A stretch of 64,000 bases of DNA from assembly GCF_048320135.1 (NCBI RefSeq), contig NZ_CP182947.1, positions 4,526,001 through 4,590,000 of the forward strand. Direction: 5' to 3'. Origin of the DNA: Ideonella_A sakaiensis_A (lineage in GTDB: Bacteria > Pseudomonadota > Gammaproteobacteria > Burkholderiales > Burkholderiaceae_C). Shown piece after piece: positions 42,281 to 51,121 of the stretch (position 1 is its first letter; each line of letters starts with the position of its first letter). The position numbers were made by a program, and so were the translations under genes. The notes under the pieces were generated by a model. That model was not told the origin of the DNA, searched no databases, and saw only the letters and a program-made list of their open reading frames with translations.

Positions 42281-45178
42281 ATGACCAAGAAGAACAAGGC
42301 CGCCGCCGTCGACAACGCCTTTGCGCTGGGCCGGCACCGCAGTGTCTGGGAAATCCGTGCCGATGGCTGGATCGGCATGGTCGACGACCTCGGCCGGCTC
42401 GCGCAGCTGAACCGCGACCAGCCCGATTGGGAAATCTGCATGGCGCGCGTCCGGCGTGTCGTCAGCAATCTTGCACCGATCGAAAGCTACTGGGCATTTC
42501 CGGGCGGCCGCGTCTTCAACGAGTTGTGCACCTGGCTGGAGCGTGGCGAGATTCCGCGTGCGCACCAGGCGGCGCGGCGCATCCACCGGATGCTCGCCGG
42601 CCAGACCTACCGCCATTCGACCTCGCTCGACAGCGACTCCGACGGCCCGTCGCAGATCGAGACCGACTCGGAGCGCCAGGCGCAGCTGTCGCGGCCCTAT
42701 TTCGAGGTGCTGATCGTCGACGAGATGACGGCCAGCGAAGAAGACGCATTGCGACGCCGCGTCCAGCGCAAGCGCAACCCGGATGACGACTTCGTTTTCG
42801 ACATCGTCGTCGTGCCGAGCTTCGAGGATGCATTGATCGCGACGCTGGTCAATTTCAACCTGCAGGCGGTCGTGATCCGGCACGGCTTTCCGTTCCGCTC
42901 GATCTACAACAACCAGATGCTGCGGCGCTTTCTCGACAGTGTCGACGACACCATCGAGCAGATGCCCGAATCCGAGCGCGGGCCGGTGCTCGGTCAGCAG
43001 ATCGCGCATCTGCGGCCCGAACTCGACCTGTACCTCGTCACCGACGTCAATGTCGAGGAGATCGCGGCGCGCGCCGGCGAGATCTTCAAACGCATCTTCT
43101 TCCGCGAGGAAGACCACACCGAGCTGTACAGCTCGATCATGAAAGGTGTCGGTGAACGTTACCGCACGCCGTTCTTCAATGCGTTGCGCGAATATGCGAA
43201 GCAGCCGACCGGCGTCTTCCATGCGCTGCCGCTGGCGCGCGGCAAGTCGATCATGAATTCGAACTGGATCGGCGACCTGATGCAGTTCTACGGCTCGAAC
43301 CTGTTCATGGCCGAAACCTCGGCAACGTCGGGCGGCCTCGACTCGCTGCTCGATCCGGTCGGCCCGCTGAAACTGGCGCAGGAATATGCGGCGCGCGCCT
43401 TCGGCGCAAAGCGCACCTTCTTCGCGACCAACGGCACCTCGACCGCGAACAAGATCGTCGTGCAGGCGCTGGTGCGGCCCGACGACATCGTGCTGGTCGA
43501 CCGCAACTGCCACAAGTCGCACCACTACGGGCTGGTGCTGGCCGGCGCCCAGGTGGCCTACCTCGATTCGTACCCGCTCGACCAGTATTCGATGTACGGC
43601 GCGGTGCCGATCCGCCACATCAAGCAGACGCTGCTCGACTTCCGCCGCGCCGGCACCTTGAACCGCGTGCGGCTGGTGCTGCTGACCAACTGCACCTTCG
43701 ACGGCATCGTCTACGACGTCGAGCGGGTGATGATGGAATGCCTGGCGATCAAGCCGGACCTGGTTTTTTTATGGGACGAAGCCTGGTTCGCCTTCGCCTG
43801 CTGTCATCCGATCTACCGCCAGCGCACCGGCATGGCGAGCGCAAAAAAACTCGCCGAGGGGCTGCAGACGCCCGAATATGCAAAGCGGTATGCCGCATTC
43901 TGCGAGGAGTTCAGCGCCGACGACTGGGCCAATGAGAAGAAGCTGCTCGATACCCGGCTGCTGCCCGATCCGGCGAAGGCGAGGGTGCGCGTCTATTCGA
44001 CCCATTCGACGCACAAGACGCTGACTTCGCTGCGCCAGGGCTCGATGATCCACGTCTGGGACCAGGACTTCAAGGACAAGGCCGAGGAAGCCTTCCACGA
44101 GGCCTACATGACCCACACGTCGACATCGCCGAATTACCAGATCCTGGCCTCGCTCGATGTCGGCCGCCGCCAGGTCGAGATGGAGGGTTACGAGCTGGTG
44201 CAGCGCCAGCTCGAGCTGGCGATGACGCTGCGCGAACAGGTGCTGACGCACCCGTTGCTGAAGCGCTATTTCCGTTTCCTGCGCGTCAGCGACCTGGTGC
44301 CGGACGAATTCCGCGAGTCGGCGGTCGAGAGTTATTTCAATGCCGAAACCGGCTGGAACAACCTCGAGATGGCCTGGCGCATCGATGAATTCGCGATGGA
44401 CCCGTCGCGCGCGACCTTGTGCATCGGCGCGACCGGCGTTGACGGCGATACCTTCAAGAACAAGTACCTGATGGACAAGTTCGGTATCCAGATCAACAAG
44501 ACCTCGCGCAATACGGTGCTGTTCATCACCAACATCGGCAGCACCCGCTCGGCGGTGGCGTATCTGCTCGAGGTGCTGGTGAAGATCGCACGCGACGTCG
44601 ATCGGCGGGTGGCCGACATGAGCTCGATCGAGCGGCGCATCCACGACAAGCGGGTCCGCTCGCTGACACTGGAGCAGCCGCCGCTGCCGAATTTCTCGGC
44701 CTTCCATGCGGCGTTCAGGGTCAGCAGCGCCGAGGGCCTGTCGCAAACCCGTGACGGCGATATCCGCACCGCGTTTTTCCTGTCCTACGACGACGACAAC
44801 TGCGAATACATCGACATGTCCGAAGCGGCGCAGGCGATCGCCGCCGGCCGCGAACTGGTGTCGGCGCTGTTCGTGATCCCGTATCCGCCGGGTTTCCCGA
44901 TCCTGGTGCCGGGGCAGGTCATCAGTTCGGACATCCTGCAGTTCATGGCCGCGCTCGACGTGCGCGAGATCCACGGCTTCCGTCCGGAGCTCGGCTTCCG
45001 GATCTTCAACGCAGCGGCATTGGCGCGGGTCGGCGAAGCAACCGCCGCACGCGCCGCGCTGGCCGAAGCCGGCCGCGCCGCCTTCCCGGTCGAGAGGAGT
45101 TCGCAGACGGTTTCGCAGACTGCCGAGCAGCAGGCCGAAATCACGACCACCACCCCTGTTGCAAGGACCGAATCATGA
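42281..45178 (+). CDS. Large Orn/Lys/Arg decarboxylase-family PLP enzyme
   Basis: This gene encodes 965 residues from ATG 42281, preceded by AAGGAGA. Classical inducible decarboxylases of this fold are about 710-760 residues, so this is clearly longer. Residues about 1-135 are an extra helical domain, and about 136-215 look like the receiver-like wing domain (YFEVLIVDEM ... QAVVIRHGFPF). The PLP domain follows with FFATNGTSTANKIVVQALVRPDD, Asp499 in LWDEAWFAFA, and Schiff-base Lys579 in STHSTHKTLTSLRQG. The last 25 residues are Thr/Gln-rich. A decarboxylation of an amino acid to an amine is likely but the substrate is unknown. The stop overlaps the ATG of an ATP-grasp gene by four bases. Confidence 0.82.
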   Translation: MTKKNKAAAVDNAFALGRHRSVWEIRADGWIGMVDDLGRLAQLNRDQPDWEICMARVRRVVSNLAPIESYWAFPGGRVFNELCTWLERGEIPRAHQAARRIHRMLAGQTYRHSTSLDSDSDGPSQIETDSERQAQLSRPYFEVLIVDEMTASEEDALRRRVQRKRNPDDDFVFDIVVVPSFEDALIATLVNFNLQAVVIRHGFPFRSIYNNQMLRRFLDSVDDTIEQMPESERGPVLGQQIAHLRPELDLYLVTDVNVEEIAARAGEIFKRIFFREEDHTELYSSIMKGVGERYRTPFFNALREYAKQPTGVFHALPLARGKSIMNSNWIGDLMQFYGSNLFMAETSATSGGLDSLLDPVGPLKLAQEYAARAFGAKRTFFATNGTSTANKIVVQALVRPDDIVLVDRNCHKSHHYGLVLAGAQVAYLDSYPLDQYSMYGAVPIRHIKQTLLDFRRAGTLNRVRLVLLTNCTFDGIVYDVERVMMECLAIKPDLVFLWDEAWFAFACCHPIYRQRTGMASAKKLAEGLQTPEYAKRYAAFCEEFSADDWANEKKLLDTRLLPDPAKARVRVYSTHSTHKTLTSLRQGSMIHVWDQDFKDKAEEAFHEAYMTHTSTSPNYQILASLDVGRRQVEMEGYELVQRQLELAMTLREQVLTHPLLKRYFRFLRVSDLVPDEFRESAVESYFNAETGWNNLEMAWRIDEFAMDPSRATLCIGATGVDGDTFKNKYLMDKFGIQINKTSRNTVLFITNIGSTRSAVAYLLEVLVKIARDVDRRVADMSSIERRIHDKRVRSLTLEQPPLPNFSAFHAAFRVSSAEGLSQTRDGDIRTAFFLSYDDDNCEYIDMSEAAQAIAAGRELVSALFVIPYPPGFPILVPGQVISSDILQFMAALDVREIHGFRPELGFRIFNAAALARVGEATAARAALAEAGRAAFPVERSSQTVSQTAEQQAEITTTTPVARTES

Positions 45179-46635
45179 AATCGAACAAGGTGACAAACAT
45201 CTCGGACATGAAGCTGATGTTCCATCGCAACGAGCGTCCGATCTATTTCATCAGTGCGACCAATTTCAACCTGCTCGGGCTCGACCGCTGGGTCAACCGC
45301 TTCAAGTACATCAACTACATCGACTGCTTCGACGGGCGGCATCCGAATGTCTTTGTTCCGAACGAATCGCCGCACGACGAATTCGAATCGATCGAGGACA
45401 TCACCAACTACCTGCTGCAGCACAAGGACGTGATCGACACGATCGAGCGCCGCGGCGGCAATCCAGTCGCGACCTTCCTGATGTTCGACGAGAAGACCGA
45501 GGAGTTGTGCAAGGAGATCGGCCTGGACATCTGGTTTCCGCCGGCCAAGCTGCGCCAGCGCTGCGACAACAAGATGGAAACGGTGCGCATCGGCAACAAG
45601 GCCGGCGTGCCGTCGGTGCCGAATGCGCTCGAGAAGGTCGACAGCTACGAGTCGCTGCGCAAGATCTGCGACCGTGCCGGGCTCGGCCACGATCTGGTGA
45701 TCCAGTCGGCCTTCGGCGACTCCGGCCACACCACCTTCTTCATCGCGAACGAGGACGATTTCAACAAGCACAAGGACGAAATCGTCAACGATCCGGAAGT
45801 CAAGATCATGAAGCGGATCAACTGCCGCGGCGCGACGCTCGAGGCCTGCGCGACGCAGTCGGGCACGGTTGTCGGGCCATTGCTGACCGAGGTCGTCGGC
45901 GCGAAGGAACTGACGCCTTACAAGGGCGGCTGGTGCGGCAACGAAGTCTTCCCCGGCGCCTGGCCGGAAGGCGTGAGGCTGAAGGCGAGGGCGATGGCCG
46001 AGACCTTCGGCAACCAGTTGCTCGAAGAGGGCTACCGCGGCTATTTCGACGTCGACTTCCTGATCGACCAGGACGATGGCGAGGTCTACCTCGGCGAGCT
46101 GAATCCGCGCATCTGCGGCGCCAGCCCGATGACCAACCATGCGGCGTTTGCCTATGCCGATGCGCCGCTGTTCATGTTCCACCTGCTCGAATTTTCCGGC
46201 GTGCCGTTCGACCTCAATGTGCGCGAGATGAACGACCGCTGGGCGCAGCGCCACTTCATCGACGACTGGTCGCAGGTCGTGATCAAGCACACCGATACGA
46301 ACATCGACCAGGTCACCCACGCGCCGGCAACCGGCATCTACCGGATGGCCGAAGACGGCACCGTCGGGTACGGCCGCTTCGACTACGAACGGCGCGCGGT
46401 CGAGACCGAACGCGAGGCCTTTTTCCTGCGCATCACCGGCCCCGGCGACTACCGCTACGAAGGCGCGGATCTCGGCATCCTGATCACCCGCGGCCGCACG
46501 ATGGACGACAACTTCCACCTGAACCTGCGCGCCCGCGACTGGATCCGCGGCATCAAGAAGCACTATGCCGCGAAGCCGCTGGTGACCACCCAGCACGAGG
46601 CGGTGCCGGAACCCGGATCATTCAAGATTCTTTGA
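45175..46635 (+). CDS. ATP-grasp ligase
   Basis: This gene encodes 486 residues, translationally coupled to the decarboxylase-like gene (ATGA). It has an ATP-grasp fold: a pre-domain with FISATNFNLLGLDRWVNRFKYI, then KMETVRIGNKAGVPSVPNA at the ATP-binding entrance, a lysine-bearing KIMKRINCRG strand, and the Mg-ATP motif DVDFLIDQDDGEVYLGELNPRICGASPMTN near residues 298-325. Such enzymes join a carboxylate to an amine or similar nucleophile through an acyl phosphate. Biotin carboxylase is a name sometimes given to relatives, but no biotin-carrier domain and no other carboxylase subunit is present here. Substrates are unknown. The next gene is a C45-type amidase, 22 bases on. Confidence 0.82.
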   Translation: MKSNKVTNISDMKLMFHRNERPIYFISATNFNLLGLDRWVNRFKYINYIDCFDGRHPNVFVPNESPHDEFESIEDITNYLLQHKDVIDTIERRGGNPVATFLMFDEKTEELCKEIGLDIWFPPAKLRQRCDNKMETVRIGNKAGVPSVPNALEKVDSYESLRKICDRAGLGHDLVIQSAFGDSGHTTFFIANEDDFNKHKDEIVNDPEVKIMKRINCRGATLEACATQSGTVVGPLLTEVVGAKELTPYKGGWCGNEVFPGAWPEGVRLKARAMAETFGNQLLEEGYRGYFDVDFLIDQDDGEVYLGELNPRICGASPMTNHAAFAYADAPLFMFHLLEFSGVPFDLNVREMNDRWAQRHFIDDWSQVVIKHTDTNIDQVTHAPATGIYRMAEDGTVGYGRFDYERRAVETEREAFFLRITGPGDYRYEGADLGILITRGRTMDDNFHLNLRARDWIRGIKKHYAAKPLVTTQHEAVPEPGSFKIL

Positions 46636-46657
46636 ATCAGCGCGGGCCCGGCCTCCG

Positions 46658-47671
46658 ATGACGATCCAGCTCGAATTTCGAACCCTGATCGAAGACGAGC
46701 CGGGGCCGTTTTGGCAGGCGTTGTTCGAGCGCCTGTGGCCGGCCTATCGCTCGTGGTATCTGCGGCGCGGCGTCGGCGATCTGCCGTCCTACCTGTCGTG
46801 CCGCCGCGCGATGCGCGAACACATGCCCGAGCTGGCCGGCACCTGGGAACAGCTGGTTGAACTGGCCGGCGGCGGCGACATCGAGTCGCGCTTTCTGTCG
46901 CTGTGGTGCCCGCCGCCGTACATCACCGGCTGTTCGCAGGCGGTCTGGGTCGACCGGCACGGCGATGCCGAGCCGGTGCTGCTGCGCAACTACGACTTTG
47001 CGCCCGGCCTGCTCGAAGGCAACTGGCTCGCGACACGCTGGAACGGGCAGCGGGTTGCCGCACTCGGCGACTGCATCTGGGGCGCTCTCGATGGCATCAA
47101 CGAATCGGGGCTTTCGGCGTCGCTGTCGTTCGGCGGTCGGACGGTTTCCGGCACCGGCTTCGGCATACCGCTGGTGATGCGCTATCTGCTCGAAGTGGCC
47201 CACGATACCGCCGAGGCGGTGGAGATCCTGCAGCGCATTCCGGTCAGCATGTGCTACACGGTCACGCTGCTCGACGCTGCCGGAAATTGGGCCACGGTTT
47301 TTGTCGGGCCCGACCGTGCCACCCAGGTTACCGACCAGGCCGTCGTCACCAATTACCAGGACCAGGTCGAGTGGGAGCAGCATGCCGCCGCGACCCGGGC
47401 GGTCGAGCGGCGCGAGCGGCTGCAGCAGCAGGTCGACGGCCCGGGCAGCGCCGAAGACGTGATCGAGGCGCTGCTGCAGGAACCGCTCTACCAGCAGAAA
47501 TGGCTGCACGGCTACGGCACCCTGTACGGCGTGGCGTACCGGCCGCGCAGCGGTTCGATCGAGCTGTTCTGGCCGAATCAGCGCTGGCAGCAGCGGCTCG
47601 CTGCATTCGAGGACGGCGCCCGCCTGATCACCTATGTCGGAGACAGCAAGGCAACCAAGACAGCGGACTGA
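46658..47671 (+). CDS. C45-family (Ntn-hydrolase) acyltransferase/amidase
   Basis: This gene encodes 337 residues. It resembles acyl-CoA:6-aminopenicillanate acyltransferase-like C45 proteins, Ntn-hydrolases that process themselves to expose an N-terminal Cys. The motif TGCSQAVWVD (Cys92) followed by PVLLRNYDF, and then GALDGINESGLSASLSFGG and a VTNYQ segment, matches the family layout. Self-cleavage before Cys92 is inferred from the family. Activity would be hydrolysis or transfer of an amide acyl group. It lies immediately after the decarboxylase and ATP-grasp genes, which could make an amide that this enzyme cuts, or the reverse. Confidence 0.8.
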   Translation: MTIQLEFRTLIEDEPGPFWQALFERLWPAYRSWYLRRGVGDLPSYLSCRRAMREHMPELAGTWEQLVELAGGGDIESRFLSLWCPPPYITGCSQAVWVDRHGDAEPVLLRNYDFAPGLLEGNWLATRWNGQRVAALGDCIWGALDGINESGLSASLSFGGRTVSGTGFGIPLVMRYLLEVAHDTAEAVEILQRIPVSMCYTVTLLDAAGNWATVFVGPDRATQVTDQAVVTNYQDQVEWEQHAAATRAVERRERLQQQVDGPGSAEDVIEALLQEPLYQQKWLHGYGTLYGVAYRPRSGSIELFWPNQRWQQRLAAFEDGARLITYVGDSKATKTAD

Positions 47672-47712
47672 GACCCTAGCCCTTGTTACACGATCGCCGG
47701 GTTGTCGGGGTT

Positions 47713-47756
47713 TGCAACAATTGATTCTTTTTTGATCGAGTGAAACAATTGTTGCA
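47713..47756. promoter_or_regulatory. Operator with perfect 11-base inverted repeat upstream of the second RpiR gene
   Basis: TGCAACAATTG (47713-47723) and CAATTGTTGCA (47746-47756) are perfect reverse complements separated by 22 bases. The right arm extends to the self-palindromic AACAATTGTT. It ends five bases before the ATG of the RpiR regulator, so it likely covers its promoter or ribosome-binding region. This is the clearest operator in the window. Confidence 0.7.
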
Positions 47757-47761
47757 TCAAC

Positions 47762-48643
47762 ATGTCCCCCGACACCATTCAGCAAATGATTGCCGACCGG
47801 TTCGAGAGCCTGAGCCCCGAGCTGAAGCGCGCAGCCAGTTGGGTCGCGATGCACGGTTCGGCGCTGGCGCTGCATTCGATGCGCGATTCGGCGCGGGCCG
47901 CCGACGTGACCCCCGCGACGATGACGCGGCTGGCACGTCGTCTCGGGTTTGACGGCTTCGAAGGCCTGCGGGCGCCGTTCCGGCGCGAACTGGCCGGCAA
48001 TGGATCGGGCGCCGAATTCGAGCGCATGCTGCAGTTGCGGCGCGGCTCGACGCCGCTGGACGAGGTCGTGTCGTCACTCAATTCGCTGCAGCAGGGCAAT
48101 GTTGCGTCGGTGCTGGCGCGCAATCGCAGCGAACAGATCGAGGCCGCAGCGCGCGAGATCATCGAGGCCAACCAGGTATGCTTTCTCGGGCTGCGCGTCT
48201 GTTACGGTGTCGCGACCTACCTGTCATACGCCTATGGCCTGTTGCGGCCGAACGGGCAACTCGTTACCGGCATCGGCGGCATGATGAGCGACCAGATCGC
48301 GCGGTTTGCCGCCGGCGACGTGATGCTGGCGGTCAGCCAGGCACCGTATACCCGGCAGACCGTCGAGGGCGTCGTGCAGGCCGCAGACAATGGTGCGAAG
48401 GTCATTGCGCTGACCGACAGCAAACTGTCGCCGCTGGCGCGCGCGGCAACCCATGTGCTGCTGTACGACACCGCGTCGAGCACCCATTTCCATTCGACAG
48501 CCGGCGCACAGGCGCTCGCCGAGGCGTTGATCGCCGCGGTCGCGGCCCGCGGCGGCGCGCAGGCGATGACCCACCTGCGCCGAGTGCGCAAACACCTGCG
48601 CGACAGCGGTGCCTACTGGGACCGGGTTTCAAACAAGGAATGA
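47762..48643 (+). CDS. RpiR-family transcriptional regulator with SIS domain
   Basis: This gene encodes 293 residues. The N-terminal HTH (residues about 15-75, SMRDSARAADVTPATMTRLARRLGFDGFEGL) is followed by an SIS domain from about 120 (REIIEANQVCFLGLRVCYGVATYLSYAYGLL). It is a distinct paralogue of the regulator at 29.4-30.4 kb, with low similarity outside the fold. The start sits just past an 11-base inverted repeat, suggesting autoregulation. The class III aminotransferase and a TAXI-type TRAP system follow on the same strand and are its likely targets. Confidence 0.88.
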   Translation: MSPDTIQQMIADRFESLSPELKRAASWVAMHGSALALHSMRDSARAADVTPATMTRLARRLGFDGFEGLRAPFRRELAGNGSGAEFERMLQLRRGSTPLDEVVSSLNSLQQGNVASVLARNRSEQIEAAAREIIEANQVCFLGLRVCYGVATYLSYAYGLLRPNGQLVTGIGGMMSDQIARFAAGDVMLAVSQAPYTRQTVEGVVQAADNGAKVIALTDSKLSPLARAATHVLLYDTASSTHFHSTAGAQALAEALIAAVAARGGAQAMTHLRRVRKHLRDSGAYWDRVSNKE

Positions 48644-48647
48644 AGCA

Positions 48648-49991
48648 ATGACCACCCATGTGCTGCACCGCAGCCTGCGCCACAAGCTGCCGACCGCCGT
48701 TGCCGTCGATGGGGTCCGCTTGATCGACGGCCAGGGCAAGTCCTATATCGATGCCTCCGGCGGCGCGGCGGTTTCCTGCCTGGGCCATGGCCATCCGGAC
48801 GTGATTGCCGCGATCCATGCGCAGATCGACAAGATCGCCTATGCGCACACCAGTTTCTTCACGACCGAAGTCGCCGAGCAACTGGCCGACAAACTCGTCG
48901 CCGGTGCGCCGGACGGCATCAGCCACGTCTATTTCGTCTCCGGCGGATCCGAGGCGATCGAAGCGGCGTTGAAGATGGCGCGGCAATATTTTGTCGAGAT
49001 CGGCCAGCCCGAGCGCCGCCATTTCATCGCACGCCGCCAGAGCTACCACGGCAATACGCTAGGCGCGCTGGCGGTCGGTGGCAATGAATGGCGACGCCGC
49101 CAGTTTGCGCCGCTGCTGATCCCGGTCACCCACGTCTCGCCGTGTTACGAGTACCGTGACCGGCGTGCCGACGAATCTGCCGAGCAGTACGGTGCCCGCC
49201 TGGTGCAGGAATTGGCCGCGGCGATCGACGAGCTCGGCCCGCAAACCGTCATCGCCTTTGTCGCCGAGACAGTCGGAGGCGCGACTGCCGGCGCGCTGAC
49301 GCCGGTTCCCGGCTATCTGCGCGGCGTGCGTGAGCTGTGCGACCGCCACGGCATCCTGCTGCTGCTCGACGAGGTGATGTGCGGCATGGGACGCACCGGC
49401 ACGTTGCATGCGTGCGAGCAGGATGGCGTCGTGCCCGACCTGCTGACGATTGCCAAGGGTCTCGGTGGCGGATACCAGCCGATCGGCGCGGTGCTGGTGC
49501 AGGGCAAGATCGTCGACGCATTCGAGCGCGGCAGCGGCCTGTTCCAGCATGGCCACACCTACATCGGTCACCCGACCGCCTGTGCCGCGGCACTGGCGGT
49601 GCAGCAGGTGATTGCACGCGACAATCTGCTCGACGCGGTGAAGCGCCAGGGCCAGGGTCTGCAGGATCGTCTGCAGCGCAAGCTCGGCGATCATCCGCAT
49701 GTCGGCGATCTGCGTGGTCGCGGCCTGTTCCGCGGTGTCGAGCTGGTCGCGGACCGGGCCAGCAAGCAGACCTTCGACCCCACGCACCGGCTGCATGCGC
49801 GCATCAAGGCGCAGGCGATGGCGCGCGGGCTGATGGTTTATCCGATGGGCGGCACGATCGACGGCCAGCATGGCGACCATGTGCTGCTGGCGCCGCCGTT
49901 CATCGTCACCGACGATGATCTCGACCAGATCGTCGACAGGCTGGCTGCCGCGATCGATGCGGCGCTGGCTGAATTGCCCGCGACCCGCTGA
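48648..49991 (+). CDS. Class III aminotransferase
   Basis: This gene encodes 447 residues from ATG 48648, preceded by AAGGA and four bases after the RpiR stop. It is a fold type I PLP enzyme: [19 protein letters not shown] (phosphate binding), [15 protein letters not shown], cofactor Asp241 in [15 protein letters not shown], and Schiff-base Lys270 in [14 protein letters not shown]. The family includes adenosylmethionine-8-amino-7-oxononanoate, omega-amino acid and taurine/beta-alanine-pyruvate aminotransferases. The motif text is of the omega-aminotransferase type without a decisive marker. Given the surrounding amine-forming and GABA genes, transamination of a diamine or omega-amino acid is the best guess. 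Confidence 0.88.
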   Translation: MTTHVLHRSLRHKLPTAVAVDGVRLIDGQGKSYIDASGGAAVSCLGHGHPDVIAAIHAQIDKIAYAHTSFFTTEVAEQLADKLVAGAPDGISHVYFVSGGSEAIEAALKMARQYFVEIGQPERRHFIARRQSYHGNTLGALAVGGNEWRRRQFAPLLIPVTHVSPCYEYRDRRADESAEQYGARLVQELAAAIDELGPQTVIAFVAETVGGATAGALTPVPGYLRGVRELCDRHGILLLLDEVMCGMGRTGTLHACEQDGVVPDLLTIAKGLGGGYQPIGAVLVQGKIVDAFERGSGLFQHGHTYIGHPTACAAALAVQQVIARDNLLDAVKRQGQGLQDRLQRKLGDHPHVGDLRGRGLFRGVELVADRASKQTFDPTHRLHARIKAQAMARGLMVYPMGGTIDGQHGDHVLLAPPFIVTDDDLDQIVDRLAAAIDAALAELPATR

Positions 49992-50059
49992 TCGGTTATT
50001 TTCCGGTGGCGTTCCACAAGAGCCCCACCATTTTTCCCTCAACTCCAAAAGGAGCATCG

Positions 50060-51043
50060 ATGAAATTCTTTCCCACCAAACCGCTGAAACTGGCGCTCGG
50101 CGCTGCTGCGATCGCACTCGCGCTGCCTTCAGGCAGCGTGATGGCACAGCAGAAATTCATCACCATCGGCACCGGCGGTGTCACTGGTGTCTACTACGCC
50201 GCCGGTGGTGCGATCTGCCGCCTGATGAACAAGGACCGCGCCAAACACGGCATCCGCTGCTCGGTCGAATCGACCGGCGGATCGGTCTTCAACATCAATA
50301 CGATCCGTGCCGGCGAACTCGATTTCGGCGTGGCCCAGTCCGACTGGCAATACCATGCTGTCAACGGCAGCAAGGTGTTCGAGAAGGACGGCAAGTTCGG
50401 TGATCTGCGCGCGGTTTTCTCGGTCCACCCGGAGCCGTTCACGGTGCTGGCACGCAAGGAAGCCAACATCTCCAAGTTCGAGGACTTCAAGGGCAAGCGC
50501 TTCAACGTCGGCAACCCCGGCTCCGGAACGCGTGCGTCGATGGATGAACTGCTGTCGGCGATGGGCTGGACGACCGCCAGCTTCGGGCTGGCGTCGGAGC
50601 TGAAGGCCGACGAGCAGGGCGCGGCGCTGTGCGACAACAAGATCGACGGCTTCTTCTACGGCGTCGGCCACCCGTCGGCGGCGATCCAGGATCCGATCAC
50701 CACCTGCGGCGCGAAGCTTGTGCCGTTGAGCGGTGCGGCGGTCGACAAGCTCGACAAGCAGTATCCGTTCTACGCCAAGGTCGATATTCCGGGCGGCCTG
50801 TATGCCGGCCATCCGAACCCGACCCCGACCTACGGCGTGCTGGCAACCTTCGTGACGTCGTCGAAGGTGCCTGACGCGACGGTCTACGAGCTGGTGAAGG
50901 CGGTGTTCGAGAATTTCGACGACTTCAAGAAGCTGCACCCGGCATTTGCCCACCTCGATCCGAAGCAGATGGTCACCAAGGGCATCTCGGCGCCTATCCA
51001 TCCGGGCGCGATGAAGTACTACAAGGAAAAGGGTTGGCTGTAA
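50060..51043 (+). CDS. TAXI-family TRAP transporter substrate-binding protein
   Basis: This gene encodes 327 residues, with AAAAGGAG before the ATG. A Sec signal peptide ([20 protein letters not shown]) ends near residue 29. The mature protein starts with the TAXI signature [23 protein letters not shown], then [25 protein letters not shown], both typical of the TRAP-associated extracytoplasmic immunogenic family. Known members bind glutamate or other carboxylates. It pairs with the fused permease encoded after a strong hairpin, so this is a second, different TRAP system in the region. Confidence 0.93.
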   Translation: MKFFPTKPLKLALGAAAIALALPSGSVMAQQKFITIGTGGVTGVYYAAGGAICRLMNKDRAKHGIRCSVESTGGSVFNINTIRAGELDFGVAQSDWQYHAVNGSKVFEKDGKFGDLRAVFSVHPEPFTVLARKEANISKFEDFKGKRFNVGNPGSGTRASMDELLSAMGWTTASFGLASELKADEQGAALCDNKIDGFFYGVGHPSAAIQDPITTCGAKLVPLSGAAVDKLDKQYPFYAKVDIPGGLYAGHPNPTPTYGVLATFVTSSKVPDATVYELVKAVFENFDDFKKLHPAFAHLDPKQMVTKGISAPIHPGAMKYYKEKGWL

Positions 51044-51064
51044 TCACCCTGACCTGATGAACCG

Positions 51065-51093
51065 GGGCGCAGCGCCAGCCGGCGTCTGCGCCC
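51065..51093 (+). promoter_or_regulatory. Strong hairpin between TAXI binding protein and permease genes
   Basis: GGGCGCAGCGCC-AGCC-GGCG(T)CTGCGCCC, twelve pairs with one bulged T, starts 22 bases after the binding-protein stop. The T run after it is weak (TTCCCGTTTG). Such structures in transporter operons often partly stop transcription or protect the upstream message, giving more binding protein than permease. Confidence 0.55.
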
Positions 51094-51121
51094 TTCCCGT
51101 TTGAACCGGAGGAGGCCCCTG

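Noticed and set aside
45175..46635. Biotin carboxylase as the name of the ATP-grasp gene
   Set aside because: No biotin-carrier domain, no carboxyltransferase gene nearby and divergent motif text; only the ATP-grasp fold is supported.
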